The notes: generated by a model not told the origin, from the sequence alone. A DNA stretch of 64,000 nucleotides from JAMOQA01 sp964420365 (GCA_964420365.1 CAYQTA010000114.1:62001-126000); one strand, 5' to 3'. Positions 25,201 through 32,590 are shown, numbered from the stretch's first letter. A program made the numbers and translations.

Positions 25201-26976
25201 ATGGAAATCTGGCCCTCGTTCGCCGTCGTCGTCATGGGGGGACTCGCCGCGTCCACGCTGATGACCCTGCTGGTCCTCCCGTCGGGCTTCGTACTGCTGC
25301 GAAGGCTCGACCGGGTGTTCGGCCGGCTGGGCCCCTGGGTCGTGGTGGCGTGGCTCGCCCTCGTCGCCGCAACGATCGCTCCCCTGGTCGGGGCGGGGAT
25401 CCTCCAGTCCCTCACCTGGCAGCTCGTCACGACGCTGCTGGTCGCGGCCGGCTGGCTGGCCGTTCTCGCGCTGGTCTTCCGGCGCGACGAGACGCCGGTG
25501 CCCGACCTCTCCGCCGGACCGCCCCCGGTGGACGTGCGCTCCCTCGAGAAGGTCTACGGGCGCCCGGGCCCGATCACCTGGGCCCTCGCGCTTCCGGAAC
25601 GGGTCGCGCGCCGCGCCCTGGCCGCCGGTCTCGCCCCGTTCGAGCCGCGGGACGCCGCCGCGCCCCTCGCCTCCGCCGCGCTGATCGCCATCGCCGCGGG
25701 CTGGCTCGGGACGCACCTGGCCACGTTCTTCTGGCGGGCCGCCTGGCTCCTTCTCGCCGCCGCCGCCGCCGCGCGGGCGGTGCGCGAGCTCCGGCGGCTG
25801 CGCGGACGGGCGGACGGCATCGGCCGCGTGGAGCCGGGCGGCCCGGAGGGGATCCTCGCCTTCGCGTTGCCGTGGCTGGCGCTCATCCACCTGGCGGTCG
25901 ACGGGATCGCCGTCCCCTGGATCACCGGCGAGGGAGCCTGGGTGGGGGGGCGCGTCGTGCTCCTCGCGGCCGCGGCCCTCCTGGTCGGGTTCGTGCAGGT
26001 CGGTCGATGGACGGCGCTGCGCCTCGCCCGCGAGGAGATCCCGGAGCGTCCCGCCGGTGGCTGGTTCCGGCCGGCGCGCGCGGCGTTCCGACGGTTCTGT
26101 GCCCGCTGGTTCGGATTCGACCTGCCCCGGCGCGAGGTGCCCGCGCTGCGCGGGATCTCGTTCCGTGCGGAGCGGGGAATGATCGGGATCCTCGGGCCCA
26201 ACGGGGCGGGGAAGACGACCCTGCTCCGGCTGCTCGCCGGGATCCTCGATCCGTCCCGGGGCTCCATCCGGATCGGCGGCGTCCGCCTCGGCCTCCTGCG
26301 CCGGCAACTGGCCCGCTGGCTCGGCTACCTGCCGCAGGAGTTCGGTCTGCCGGGCCACCTGACGGCACGCCAGTACCTCTCCTACTGGGCGATCCTCTAC
26401 GGGATCGGGCCGGCCGACCGGCGGCGGGAGCGGGTCGAGCTCCTCCTCGGGGAGGTGGGCCTCGCGGACCGGGCCGGCGAACCGATCTCCGGCTTCTCGG
26501 GCGGAATGCGCCAGCGGGTCGCCGTGGCGCGCACGCTTCTGCGCCTGCCGCCGGTGATCGTCGTGGACGAGCCGACCGTCGGCCTGGACCCGGGGGAGCG
26601 CATCCGCTTCCGGAACCTGCTCGTCCGCCTGGCGCGGGAGCGGGTCGTCCTCTTCTCCACCCACGTGGTCGAGGACGTGGCCGTCACCTGTCCCCGCGTC
26701 CTCGTCCTCGCCGACGGCCGCATCGCCTGGGACGGCCCGCCCCCGGAGCTCGCCCGGGTGGCCGCGGGGCGCTGCTGGGAGGTCCGCCTCGGGGGCGCGG
26801 AACCGGCCTGGCCGACCGGATCGCTGGTCGTCGACCGGGCCCCCGCGGCGCACGGGGAGACGGTCTTCCGCGTGCTCGCGGACACGCCGCCGCACCCCGA
26901 TGCACGCCCGGCGGAACCGACCCTCGAGGACGGGTACCTGTGGCTGATGCACCACGGCCGGGAGGACGTCGCATGA
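22213..26976 (+). CDS. RND permease fused to a membrane-interrupted ABC ATPase domain
   Basis: One uninterrupted reading frame of 1587 residues. Residues 1-1030 are a full RND permease (TM4 motif LVDNSIVV with Asp400/Asn401; TM10 NPAILLVD). Two extra helices follow (about 1041-1062 and 1070-1092). An ABC-like first strand DVRSLEKVYG (1107-1116) is then separated by about 190 residues with roughly four helices (1150-1171, 1176-1190, 1213-1232, 1245-1265) from the rest of the nucleotide-binding domain, which resumes at EVPALRGISF (1308). Walker A GPNGAGKTT 1328-1336, Q-loop Gln1375, signature FSGGM 1428-1432, Walker B Asp1452-Glu1453 and His1484 are intact, so it should bind and hydrolyse ATP. 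I know of no described pump of this kind. No frameshift or stop separates the parts. Confidence 0.85.
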   Translation: MTLLGLPVRRPVATAMIFCALVLLGVAAITVIPVELLPPLSGETLWVNFSRPGSEPEVVERELLIPLERRVLELRGVRETRGRIEGSWGSLQVVFEQGTDVKVRQLELQRIAAELARSQPRGTSVDVNAFDLSEMSRFVLVATVSGGDDPVALRHLVETEIAPRLEAVPGVARVRVMGAAPRQVTVTLDEDLAASLGVDPDRVRAALARASARLAWAGTLRAGTERRAVLVDARPRGLVSLRQVLVDPRRGVRLGHVARVEMGAGRRETAFLVDGRPGVGLVVFKDEEANLVRVGRDLRTRIGVLEDEFAPRRIRFHVGTDAAKMVEDQLHRLERLAAGGFLVALVVLFLFLRQFRAVLVVAIAVPVSLLLALAGLYLLGDSLNLVTLFGLAVGIGMLVDNSIVVHEAVQRRLERGDDEDAAALGGVRRTVRAILAASATNAVVFLPLAFLDLGDSMVRSLLGLVAVAILLPLLGSVLVAVGLVPLLARHLAAPAARARLAALRERRRRFAGRFPPDRIRELFSALISVSLRRPARWLAWALLAVLLTVVLGIPLVVVGSAGGRQAARADQVRIRVEFSRGRLPIAKATGILARLDDAARRVPGVERTEAIVDEEGGTLTVRFVPEERRPPGPLAARVREAVEREARAIGGVRTWDADSGGGRGGRGDPGRRLLGAAPREITISGPDAERLVRIGDAIAVRLRAIPEVSSAWTDVRDRRPVLDVRPDRLTLEAMGLTPDRVLPVLGTVRREGVRMTTGWILPDGREIPLVLVGRERPRSRVVRQLGAIPVPTPAGPLPLRALATIRRNPGPPPIVHHDGRREIAVRWNYRWDAPTSGEARQALERRVRDAVRHVHLPPGYALDTGEEEASTGWFRKVLVPVVLLLYAVLAITFESLTLPVLVLVSVPLTLVGAVWALVFTGLPADMMGLFGALALLGLTVNPAILLVDRMQQRARAGRSSAAAAFAAVRERARPVLMTTATTVAGLWPMAIPTGRDMEIWPSFAVVVMGGLAASTLMTLLVLPSGFVLLRRLDRVFGRLGPWVVVAWLALVAATIAPLVGAGILQSLTWQLVTTLLVAAGWLAVLALVFRRDETPVPDLSAGPPPVDVRSLEKVYGRPGPITWALALPERVARRALAAGLAPFEPRDAAAPLASAALIAIAAGWLGTHLATFFWRAAWLLLAAAAAARAVRELRRLRGRADGIGRVEPGGPEGILAFALPWLALIHLAVDGIAVPWITGEGAWVGGRVVLLAAAALLVGFVQVGRWTALRLAREEIPERPAGGWFRPARAAFRRFCARWFGFDLPRREVPALRGISFRAERGMIGILGPNGAGKTTLLRLLAGILDPSRGSIRIGGVRLGLLRRQLARWLGYLPQEFGLPGHLTARQYLSYWAILYGIGPADRRRERVELLLGEVGLADRAGEPISGFSGGMRQRVAVARTLLRLPPVIVVDEPTVGLDPGERIRFRNLLVRLARERVVLFSTHVVEDVAVTCPRVLVLADGRIAWDGPPPELARVAAGRCWEVRLGGAEPAWPTGSLVVDRAPAAHGETVFRVLADTPPHPDARPAEPTLEDGYLWLMHHGREDVA

Positions 26977-27707
26977 AGGGGCGCGCTGCGGTCAAGCGGG
27001 TGCGGCATGCCCTCGTCGACGCGGGGGCGCTCGTGCTGCTGTCGGCACGCCGGATGACCGGCCGGTGGACGCTCGTCCTTCCCCTCGCGCCCCTGGCCTG
27101 GACCGGCTTCCAGGCCCTCCGCCTTCTCCTCGGGTGGCGCCAGGCTTCCTTCGGGCCGGAGGACGTACCGGTCTTCCTGCTCGGGATGCCGCTCTCCGTG
27201 CTGGCGATCGCCCTGGGCGTGCGCGTCGTGGCGGGGGAGATCGAGGAGCGCACCCTCGAGGTCGCCTGGACCGTCCCCGGCGGGGCGCGCAAGGTCTGGC
27301 TGGGGAAACTCGGCGCCGCGATCCTCGTCCTGCTGGCCGCGGAGGTCCTGCTCGCCGTCGCCACGTGGCTCTTCCTCGCGCCCTTCCCCTGGTGGGTGCT
27401 CTGGACCGGGTTCCAGGCGGCGCTGTTCCACCTGGCCCTCGCCACCTGGCTCGGCGCGCTCGTCCGCTCGGAGGTGGCCGGGTTCCTCCTCGCCGTGCCG
27501 GCGTGGCTGTTCGCGCTGCTTGCCGGCTCGGGAGACCGGCCGGCCCGCATCTCGCCCTTCTTCGACCCGGTCAAGTACGCGAACCGGGACCCCGCGGAGG
27601 TCGCCGCCTGGACGCTCCAGAACCGCGTCGGAGTTCTCCTGGTCGTGCTCGCCCTCGTCCTCCTCGCCTTCGAGCGGGTCGAGGACCGGGAACGGATGCT
27701 GGGCTGA
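26973..27707 (+). CDS. ABC permease, six-helix (last gene of RND/ABC operon)
   Basis: 244 residues with six predicted membrane helices and the ABC-2 permease pattern: a cytoplasmic coupling region GEIEERTLEVAWTVPGGARKVWLGKLG (about 85-110) between helices 2 and 3, as in drug/heme/Cu exporter permeases. It is the natural partner of the nucleotide-binding domain fused to the preceding RND protein, whose gene it overlaps by 4 bp. It ends 3 nt before the convergent kinase gene stop, leaving no room for an operon terminator. Confidence 0.8.
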   Translation: MKGRAAVKRVRHALVDAGALVLLSARRMTGRWTLVLPLAPLAWTGFQALRLLLGWRQASFGPEDVPVFLLGMPLSVLAIALGVRVVAGEIEERTLEVAWTVPGGARKVWLGKLGAAILVLLAAEVLLAVATWLFLAPFPWWVLWTGFQAALFHLALATWLGALVRSEVAGFLLAVPAWLFALLAGSGDRPARISPFFDPVKYANRDPAEVAAWTLQNRVGVLLVVLALVLLAFERVEDRERMLG

Positions 27708-27710
27708 CGA

Positions 27711-29132
27711 TCAGGAGGAGGCCGGCGCCGGGGTCCGCGCTTCTCCGAGCACGCGGGCGATCGTCGAGAAGAGAGCGTTGCGGGTCACCGGCTTGACGAG
27801 GCAGGCATCCATCCCGGCCGCGACGCACGCTTCCCGGTCCTCGGGCAATGCCGCGCCGGTCAGCGCGATGATCGGCACGTGTCGCCCGGTTCCTTCCTCG
27901 AGGGCGCGGATCGCCCGGGACGCGGCGATCCCGTCCATCACCGGCATGCGCACGTCCATCAGGACCACGTCGATCGACGGGTCGAGCTTCTCGAGCGCCT
28001 CCTGGCCGTTCTCCGCCTCGACGACACGGTGACCGTCCTTCTCGAGCATGCGGCCCACGACCTTCCGGTTGACCGGGTGGTCCTCCGCGACGAGCACGCG
28101 GAGGGTTCCGAACCCGGTGAGGAGGCCGCTCTGGCCGGTGCTCGCCTCGACGACCGGGACCTCGTCCGCCCGGGCGAGGGGCAGCCGGGCGGTGAAGTGG
28201 AACACGCTGCCCTGGCCGGGCGTGCTGTCGCACTCCAGTCTGCCGCCCATCGCCTCGACGATCCGGCGCGAGATCGCGAGCCCCAGGCCCGTGCCCCCGT
28301 GCTGCCGGTGGACGGCGGGATCCGCCTGCCGGAACGGCTCGAAGATCCGCTCGATCCGGTCGGCGGGGATGCCGGGCCCCGTGTCCCGGACCGCGAAGCG
28401 CAGGGTGGCGCTCTCCTCGTCCCTCGCCAGCACGTCGACCGACAGGACCACTTCACCGCGCTCGGTGAACTTGATCGCGTTCCCGAGCAGGTTGAGCAGC
28501 ACCTGGCGCAGGCGAACCGGGTCCCCCCGGACACCGAACGGCAGCTCGTGGGCCGTGACGAGGCGCAGGTCGATGCCCCGGTCGATGGCGCGTGGCAGGA
28601 GGATCCGCAGGCTTCCCTCGAGCACCTCGAGGAGGTCGAAGGGGGTTTCCTCGAGCTCGAGGCGTCCCGCCTCGATCCGGGACAGGTCGAGCACGTCCTC
28701 GATGAGCTGCAGCAGGTACTCCGCCGATTCCCGCGCGGTGCGAAGGTAGTCTCGCTGCTCCCGTTCCCGGGCCAGGTCGAGGGCCAGCTCGATCATGCCC
28801 AGCACCCCGTGAAAAGGGGTACGGATCTCGTGGCTGACCATCGCGACGAACGCGCTCTTGGCGCGGGAGGCTTCCTCCGCCGCCACCAGGGCTTCCTCCC
28901 GGCGGGCGATCTCCTCGAGAAGCCTCCGGCGGGCGTGCGCCGCCGCCCGGACGTGCAGCGCGAGGAGCAGGGCGAGGGTGGCGAGGAGGATCCCCCAGCG
29001 GACGTGGGGCCCGGCGGCGGTGTGGACCGGCAGGACGGTGAAGAGGACGATCACGACGATGGCGGCCGCGAGCCCCCCCGCGAGGGGCCGCATCCAGTCG
29101 TTCCGGCCGGGCCTGCTGCTCTCGGTCTGCAT
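27711..29132 (-). CDS. Hybrid sensor histidine kinase with receiver domain
   Basis: 473 residues: two N-terminal membrane helices (about 14-34 and 44-62) with a very short external loop, a short coiled coil, the HisKA dimerisation domain with MVSHEIRTPFHG (His101), a HATPase domain with N-box LLGNAIKFT, G1 DTGPGI and G2 GGTGLGLAI, then a C-terminal receiver with VLMDVRMPVMDG (Asp393). The phosphorelay has no output domain, so a separate Hpt or regulator is implied, but none is adjacent. The lack of a sensory domain suggests an internal or membrane signal. ATG at 29132 is the best start, though its ribosome-binding site is poor; a TATCTT box lies about 25 nt upstream. Confidence 0.88.
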   Translation of the reverse strand: MQTESSRPGRNDWMRPLAGGLAAAIVVIVLFTVLPVHTAAGPHVRWGILLATLALLLALHVRAAAHARRRLLEEIARREEALVAAEEASRAKSAFVAMVSHEIRTPFHGVLGMIELALDLAREREQRDYLRTARESAEYLLQLIEDVLDLSRIEAGRLELEETPFDLLEVLEGSLRILLPRAIDRGIDLRLVTAHELPFGVRGDPVRLRQVLLNLLGNAIKFTERGEVVLSVDVLARDEESATLRFAVRDTGPGIPADRIERIFEPFRQADPAVHRQHGGTGLGLAISRRIVEAMGGRLECDSTPGQGSVFHFTARLPLARADEVPVVEASTGQSGLLTGFGTLRVLVAEDHPVNRKVVGRMLEKDGHRVVEAENGQEALEKLDPSIDVVLMDVRMPVMDGIAASRAIRALEEGTGRHVPIIALTGAALPEDREACVAAGMDACLVKPVTRNALFSTIARVLGEARTPAPASS

Positions 29133-29153
29133 GCCTTCCGCGTCGTCCTCGCG

Positions 29154-29165
29154 GGGAAGATAGGG
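29154..29165 (-). promoter_or_regulatory. CCCTATCTTCCC element upstream of the hybrid kinase
   Basis: The 12-mer occurs here and, identically, at 32530-32541 just upstream of the other signalling kinase. TATCTT is a plausible -10 hexamer, giving a leader of about 18 nt. Identity of the flanks suggests a shared promoter class or operator. Confidence 0.35.
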
Positions 29166-29233
29166 CCCGCAGCGCCCCGAAACCAACGGTTCTCGCGGCT
29201 CCGCGCGGCGCGACCGCATCCCGTGGCAGGACA

Positions 29234-29263
29234 CCGGCCACGCTGGCCGGCCAACCTGGCCGG
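29234..29263 (+). promoter_or_regulatory. Tandem dyad sites upstream of sigma-54 promoter A
   Basis: Two perfect palindromes, CCGGCCA-CGC-TGGCCGG (29234-29250) and CCGGCCA-ACC-TGGCCGG (29247-29263), overlap by 4 bp. They lie about 100-130 nt upstream of the predicted start of small RNA A, which is the usual location of the upstream activating sequence for a sigma-54 enhancer-binding protein. The activator is not identifiable in this window. Confidence 0.55.
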
Positions 29264-29335
29264 CGCCGCCACGCGGCAGCCCGTTCGCCGGGCAACCCCG
29301 GGCGGAAACGCACGTTGCCGAACGACCCGCCGGGG

Positions 29336-29351
29336 TGGCACGTCCATTGCT
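29336..29351 (+). promoter_or_regulatory. Sigma-54 promoter of small RNA A
   Basis: TGGCACGTCCATTGCT matches the consensus TGGCACG-N4-TTGCW at every fixed position, with the invariant GG at 29337-29338 and GC at 29349-29350 spaced by 10 nt. Transcription should start near 29362, inside a gene-free gap, heading into the small RNA. Confidence 0.8.
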
Positions 29352-29361
29352 CACCGGAAAG

Positions 29362-29516
29362 GCAGGCAAACGGGGCCCGGCTGGAAACCGGGCGGCAGGA
29401 CGGGGCGAAACACCGGCCGCCCCCGGGCCCGACAAAGCGCACACCCTCTCCTCTCGGGACCTCCGCACCCTCGGGGCCTCGGCCAACCCCCTCCCGGCCG
29501 GGGCCCCGCCACTTTC
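29362..29516 (+). ncRNA. Sigma-54-driven small RNA, copy A
   Basis: No open reading frame with a ribosome-binding site is present. From the promoter, a GC-rich hairpin closes with GGGCCCGG/CCGGGCCC, then comes a pyrimidine-rich stretch and a terminator hairpin. Positions 29445-29471 (27 nt) are identical to 57662-57688 in copy B and contain CTCTCCTCTC and ACCTCC, which can pair with Shine-Dalgarno sequences. Conservation of promoter, core, terminator and the trailing CCACTTTC, but not of the intervening bases, indicates a functional RNA with a conserved target-binding region. Not recognised as any known family. Ends are estimated. Confidence 0.65.
29472..29516 (+). terminator. Terminator of small RNA A
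   Basis: A 13-bp stem (29472-29484 with 29496-29508, one G.U pair, 11-nt loop) is followed by CCACTTTC. The T tract is short, but the same arrangement follows copy B. Confidence 0.6.
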
Positions 29517-29547
29517 CCGCCCGGTGAGCCGCCGGGGGGGGACGGTC

Positions 29548-32517
29548 TCAGGCCATCACGACGTTGACGGTACCGCGCAGCGCCGCCAGCAGCTCGAGGA
29601 ACTCGAAGACGCTCTGGGGCCGGCGGGACGGGTCCTTCTCGAGAACGCGTCCGAGGAGTTCCTCCACCTGTCCCGGGACGTCGGGGCGGAACTCCCGGAG
29701 CGACGGGACCGGCTCCTCGATCTGCTGGCGGAGAACCTCCGCCACGTTGTCCGAGTAGAACGGCTCGCGGCCCGCCAGCAGGAACCAGCCCAGGACGCCG
29801 AGGGCGTAGAGGTCGGCGCGCTGGTCGGCGGCCTCGCCGCGGATCTGTTCGGGCGCCATGTACGCGGGAGAGCCCATCACGAGACCCTCGCGGGTCAGGT
29901 GCACGTCACCCTTCCGCGCAATGCCGAAGTCGACCAGCCGGGGCCGGCCTTCGCGATCGAGGAGGACGTTCTCGGGCTTGACGTCCCGGTGGACGATTCC
30001 GAGCCGATGGGCTGCCGCGAGCCCGGACGCGATGCCCCCCACGATGTCGAGGGCGCGTCCGATCGGGATCGGGTGGTGCTCCTCCACCCAGCGCCGCAGG
30101 TCGATGCCGTCGATGTACTCCATCACGATGAACCGCAGGTCGCGCCAGCGATCGAACGTGTGGACGCGGACGATGTTCGGGTGGTTGATCTGGCGGGCGA
30201 GACGGATCTCCTGGATGAACCGCTTCTCGGTGGTCTCGTCGAGGGGACCCGCGAGAACCTTGAGGGCCACCGGCTCGTCGAGAACGAGGTCCCGCGCCTC
30301 GAAGACCGTCCCCATCCCCCCCCGGCCCAGCTCGCGCCGGATCTCGTAGCGGTTGGCCAGGAGGGCGCCGGGCAGGAGGCTCGTCCCGTGGAGCGTCTCG
30401 AGGAGCTTGCGGGCGGAGGCGAAGCGGCGTCCGCGGTCCGGCTCGAGGCAGCCCCGGATCACCTTCTGGAGGACCTCCGGGACCCGCGCGGCGGTTTCGG
30501 CGGGGAAGGGAGGAGGACCGTCCGGTGGCAACTCGGCCGGGGGCGTCCCGTTCAGGAGCTCGTACGCGAGCATGCCAAGACGCCACAGGTCGCTTCCCGG
30601 GTCCTCGCGCTCGCCGGCAAGCACCTCCGGCGGCGTGTTCGGCAGGTCCGGCCCCGCGCCCCCGACCGGGACGAGCAGGCCGAACCGGGTCAGGCGCGCC
30701 TCCCCGGAGGGGGCCAGCCGCACCGTTTCCGGCGAGATCGTCCGTGCCAGCAGGCCGAGCCCGTGGGAGTAGTCGAGAGCCTCGGCGAGGCGCGTGATCA
30801 CCTGGACCGCGCGGGGCACGTCGAGGGCGCCCTCGCGGGCCAGGACCTCCCGCAGGCTCTCGCCGCGCACCGCCTCCTCGACGACGAAGACCGTTTCGCC
30901 GTCCTGGCCGGCGTCGTGGAGCGCGGCGATGGCCGGGTGGTGCAGGTGGGCCGCCCGCCGGATCTCCTCGAGGAAACGCTCGCGGTCCCGGGGCGCGGGA
31001 AAGAGGCTCCCGGGAAAGCGGCGCAGCACGACCTCCCGGTCCATGACGGCGTCCCGCGCGAGATACCGCTGCCCCGGACCGTCCGGCGGCAGCTCCTCGA
31101 CGACGCGGTAGCGATCCCCGGGGTGGCCGCCGGCGCTCGCCGCCCCGGCGGATTGCGCCGCGCGCTCCTCGAGGGCCGCGAGGAGACGGGCCGCCTCCTT
31201 GAACCCGTAGTCGCGGGCGACGAGATCCCGCAGCACCCGGATCGCCTCCTCGAACCGTCCGAGCCGCTCGAGGGCGCGGGCAAGGCGCCACCGCGCGTCC
31301 CGCGCCTCCCCGGGCCAGGCCTCCACCCGGATCGCCTCCTCGTACTGCTCCACCGCCAGCGAGTCCAGGCCCTTCCGCTCGAAGAGCTCGCCGAGGCGCA
31401 GGAGGAGATCACCGCCCGGCCCGTCGTCCCCCGCGCGCGTCAGCTCCTGGAGCACCTCGATGGCCCGGTCCAGGTTCCCGACCTTCTCGAGCAGTTCCGC
31501 CGCACGAAGCCGGTCGCCCGCCTCCAGGTACCGTTCCGCCGCGACCGCCAGCTCTCCCGCTCCCTCGAGGCAGCGGGCCGCGTCCCGCCACATGCCGGCC
31601 TTCTCGTACAGCTCGGCCGCGCGCGGCAGGTCTCCCGCCCGCTCGAGGCTCCCGGCCGCCGCCACGAGGTCTCCCGCCTCCTCGTGGGCCCACGCCGCCT
31701 CCGCCGTGCAGCCCAGTTCCTCGAGGCAGCGGGCCGCGTCCGCCGGGTTCCCCGACTCGAGGTACAGGGCGGCGGCCTCCGCCCAGCGGCCCGCCTGGCG
31801 GTACGCCTCCGCGGCGAGGGCGGGGTCGAGCTTCTCGGGGGGATGGACCTCCGCGACCGCCACGGCCCGGTCGGGCCGCCCCGCGGCCAGCCAGGCCCGC
31901 ACCGCCCTCGCCGGCTCGTGGGCACGTTCCCAGGCCTTCGCCGCGTCCTCGTCGCGCCCCGCGGTCTCGAACCAGCGCGCCGCGGCGAGAGGCCGGCCCG
32001 AGGCGAGGAAGATCTGGCCGAGGCGGCCGGCCAGGCGCACCACCTCGCCGCGCCCGCCCCCCTCCGGGGGGCTGTTCCGCAGCAGTTCCTGGAGGACGCG
32101 GGCCGCCGCGTCGGGCTTGCGCGCCTCGAGGAACAGGTGGGCCGCCCGCAGGAGGTCACCCGCCTCCTCGTAGAGGGCCGCCGCGGCCGACAGCCGGCCT
32201 CCCTCCTCGTGGATCCGGGCCGCCCGGTGGGGCTGTCCCGCGTCGAGGAAGAGCTGGGCCGCCCGGGCCCGGTCGCGGGCGGCGAGCGCGGCCTCGGCGG
32301 CCTCGAGGAGGAGACCGGCCCGCTCGAACTCCCGGGAGGCCACGGACGGATCCCCCAGCTCCAGCGCCGTCTCGGCCGCGAGCCGGTGGAGGCGGCCCTT
32401 CTGGTACATCCGGAGGGCCTTCTCGAGGTTGCCCTCCAGGCGATAGAGGTCCCCGGCCGCGGCGTAGTCGCCCCGGAGCGCCGCCCAGCGGGCCTTGCGT
32501 GCATGGGTACGCGGCAT
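29548..32517 (-). CDS. Helical-repeat protein with pseudokinase and Ser/Thr kinase domains
   Basis: 989 residues, no signal peptide. Residues about 10-440 are TPR/SEL1-like helical repeats (recurring A..Y..AGD...AA pattern). About 470-720 has a protein-kinase fold without catalytic residues: the VAIK Lys becomes Arg (VVLRRF), HRD becomes ART (LLARTISPETV) and DFG becomes RFG. About 722-985 is an active-looking kinase: GRGGMGTVFEA, Lys753, HRDVKPEN (His843, Asp845), DFG (863-865), GSPAYMAPEQ. The pseudokinase may regulate the C-terminal kinase and the repeats may recruit substrates. It is transcribed divergently from a SWIM-domain gene. ATG at 32517 is used because further upstream codons overlap the promoter gap. 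Confidence 0.88.
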   Translation of the reverse strand: MPRTHARKARWAALRGDYAAAGDLYRLEGNLEKALRMYQKGRLHRLAAETALELGDPSVASREFERAGLLLEAAEAALAARDRARAAQLFLDAGQPHRAARIHEEGGRLSAAAALYEEAGDLLRAAHLFLEARKPDAAARVLQELLRNSPPEGGGRGEVVRLAGRLGQIFLASGRPLAAARWFETAGRDEDAAKAWERAHEPARAVRAWLAAGRPDRAVAVAEVHPPEKLDPALAAEAYRQAGRWAEAAALYLESGNPADAARCLEELGCTAEAAWAHEEAGDLVAAAGSLERAGDLPRAAELYEKAGMWRDAARCLEGAGELAVAAERYLEAGDRLRAAELLEKVGNLDRAIEVLQELTRAGDDGPGGDLLLRLGELFERKGLDSLAVEQYEEAIRVEAWPGEARDARWRLARALERLGRFEEAIRVLRDLVARDYGFKEAARLLAALEERAAQSAGAASAGGHPGDRYRVVEELPPDGPGQRYLARDAVMDREVVLRRFPGSLFPAPRDRERFLEEIRRAAHLHHPAIAALHDAGQDGETVFVVEEAVRGESLREVLAREGALDVPRAVQVITRLAEALDYSHGLGLLARTISPETVRLAPSGEARLTRFGLLVPVGGAGPDLPNTPPEVLAGEREDPGSDLWRLGMLAYELLNGTPPAELPPDGPPPFPAETAARVPEVLQKVIRGCLEPDRGRRFASARKLLETLHGTSLLPGALLANRYEIRRELGRGGMGTVFEARDLVLDEPVALKVLAGPLDETTEKRFIQEIRLARQINHPNIVRVHTFDRWRDLRFIVMEYIDGIDLRRWVEEHHPIPIGRALDIVGGIASGLAAAHRLGIVHRDVKPENVLLDREGRPRLVDFGIARKGDVHLTREGLVMGSPAYMAPEQIRGEAADQRADLYALGVLGWFLLAGREPFYSDNVAEVLRQQIEEPVPSLREFRPDVPGQVEELLGRVLEKDPSRRPQSVFEFLELLAALRGTVNVVMA

Positions 32518-32529
32518 CGTTCGTCCCGT

Positions 32530-32541
32530 GGGAAGATAGGG
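32530..32541 (-). promoter_or_regulatory. CCCTATCTTCCC element upstream of the TPR kinase
   Basis: Identical 12-mer to 29154-29165. It lies 13 nt upstream of the ATG, so if TATCTT is a -10 box the mRNA would be almost leaderless. It sits within the 73-nt divergent gap shared with the SWIM gene. Confidence 0.35.
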
Positions 32542-32590
32542 TCCGGGCCGGGAGGCGCGCCACGCCCGCCCCCGGCAGGGAGGACCGGCG

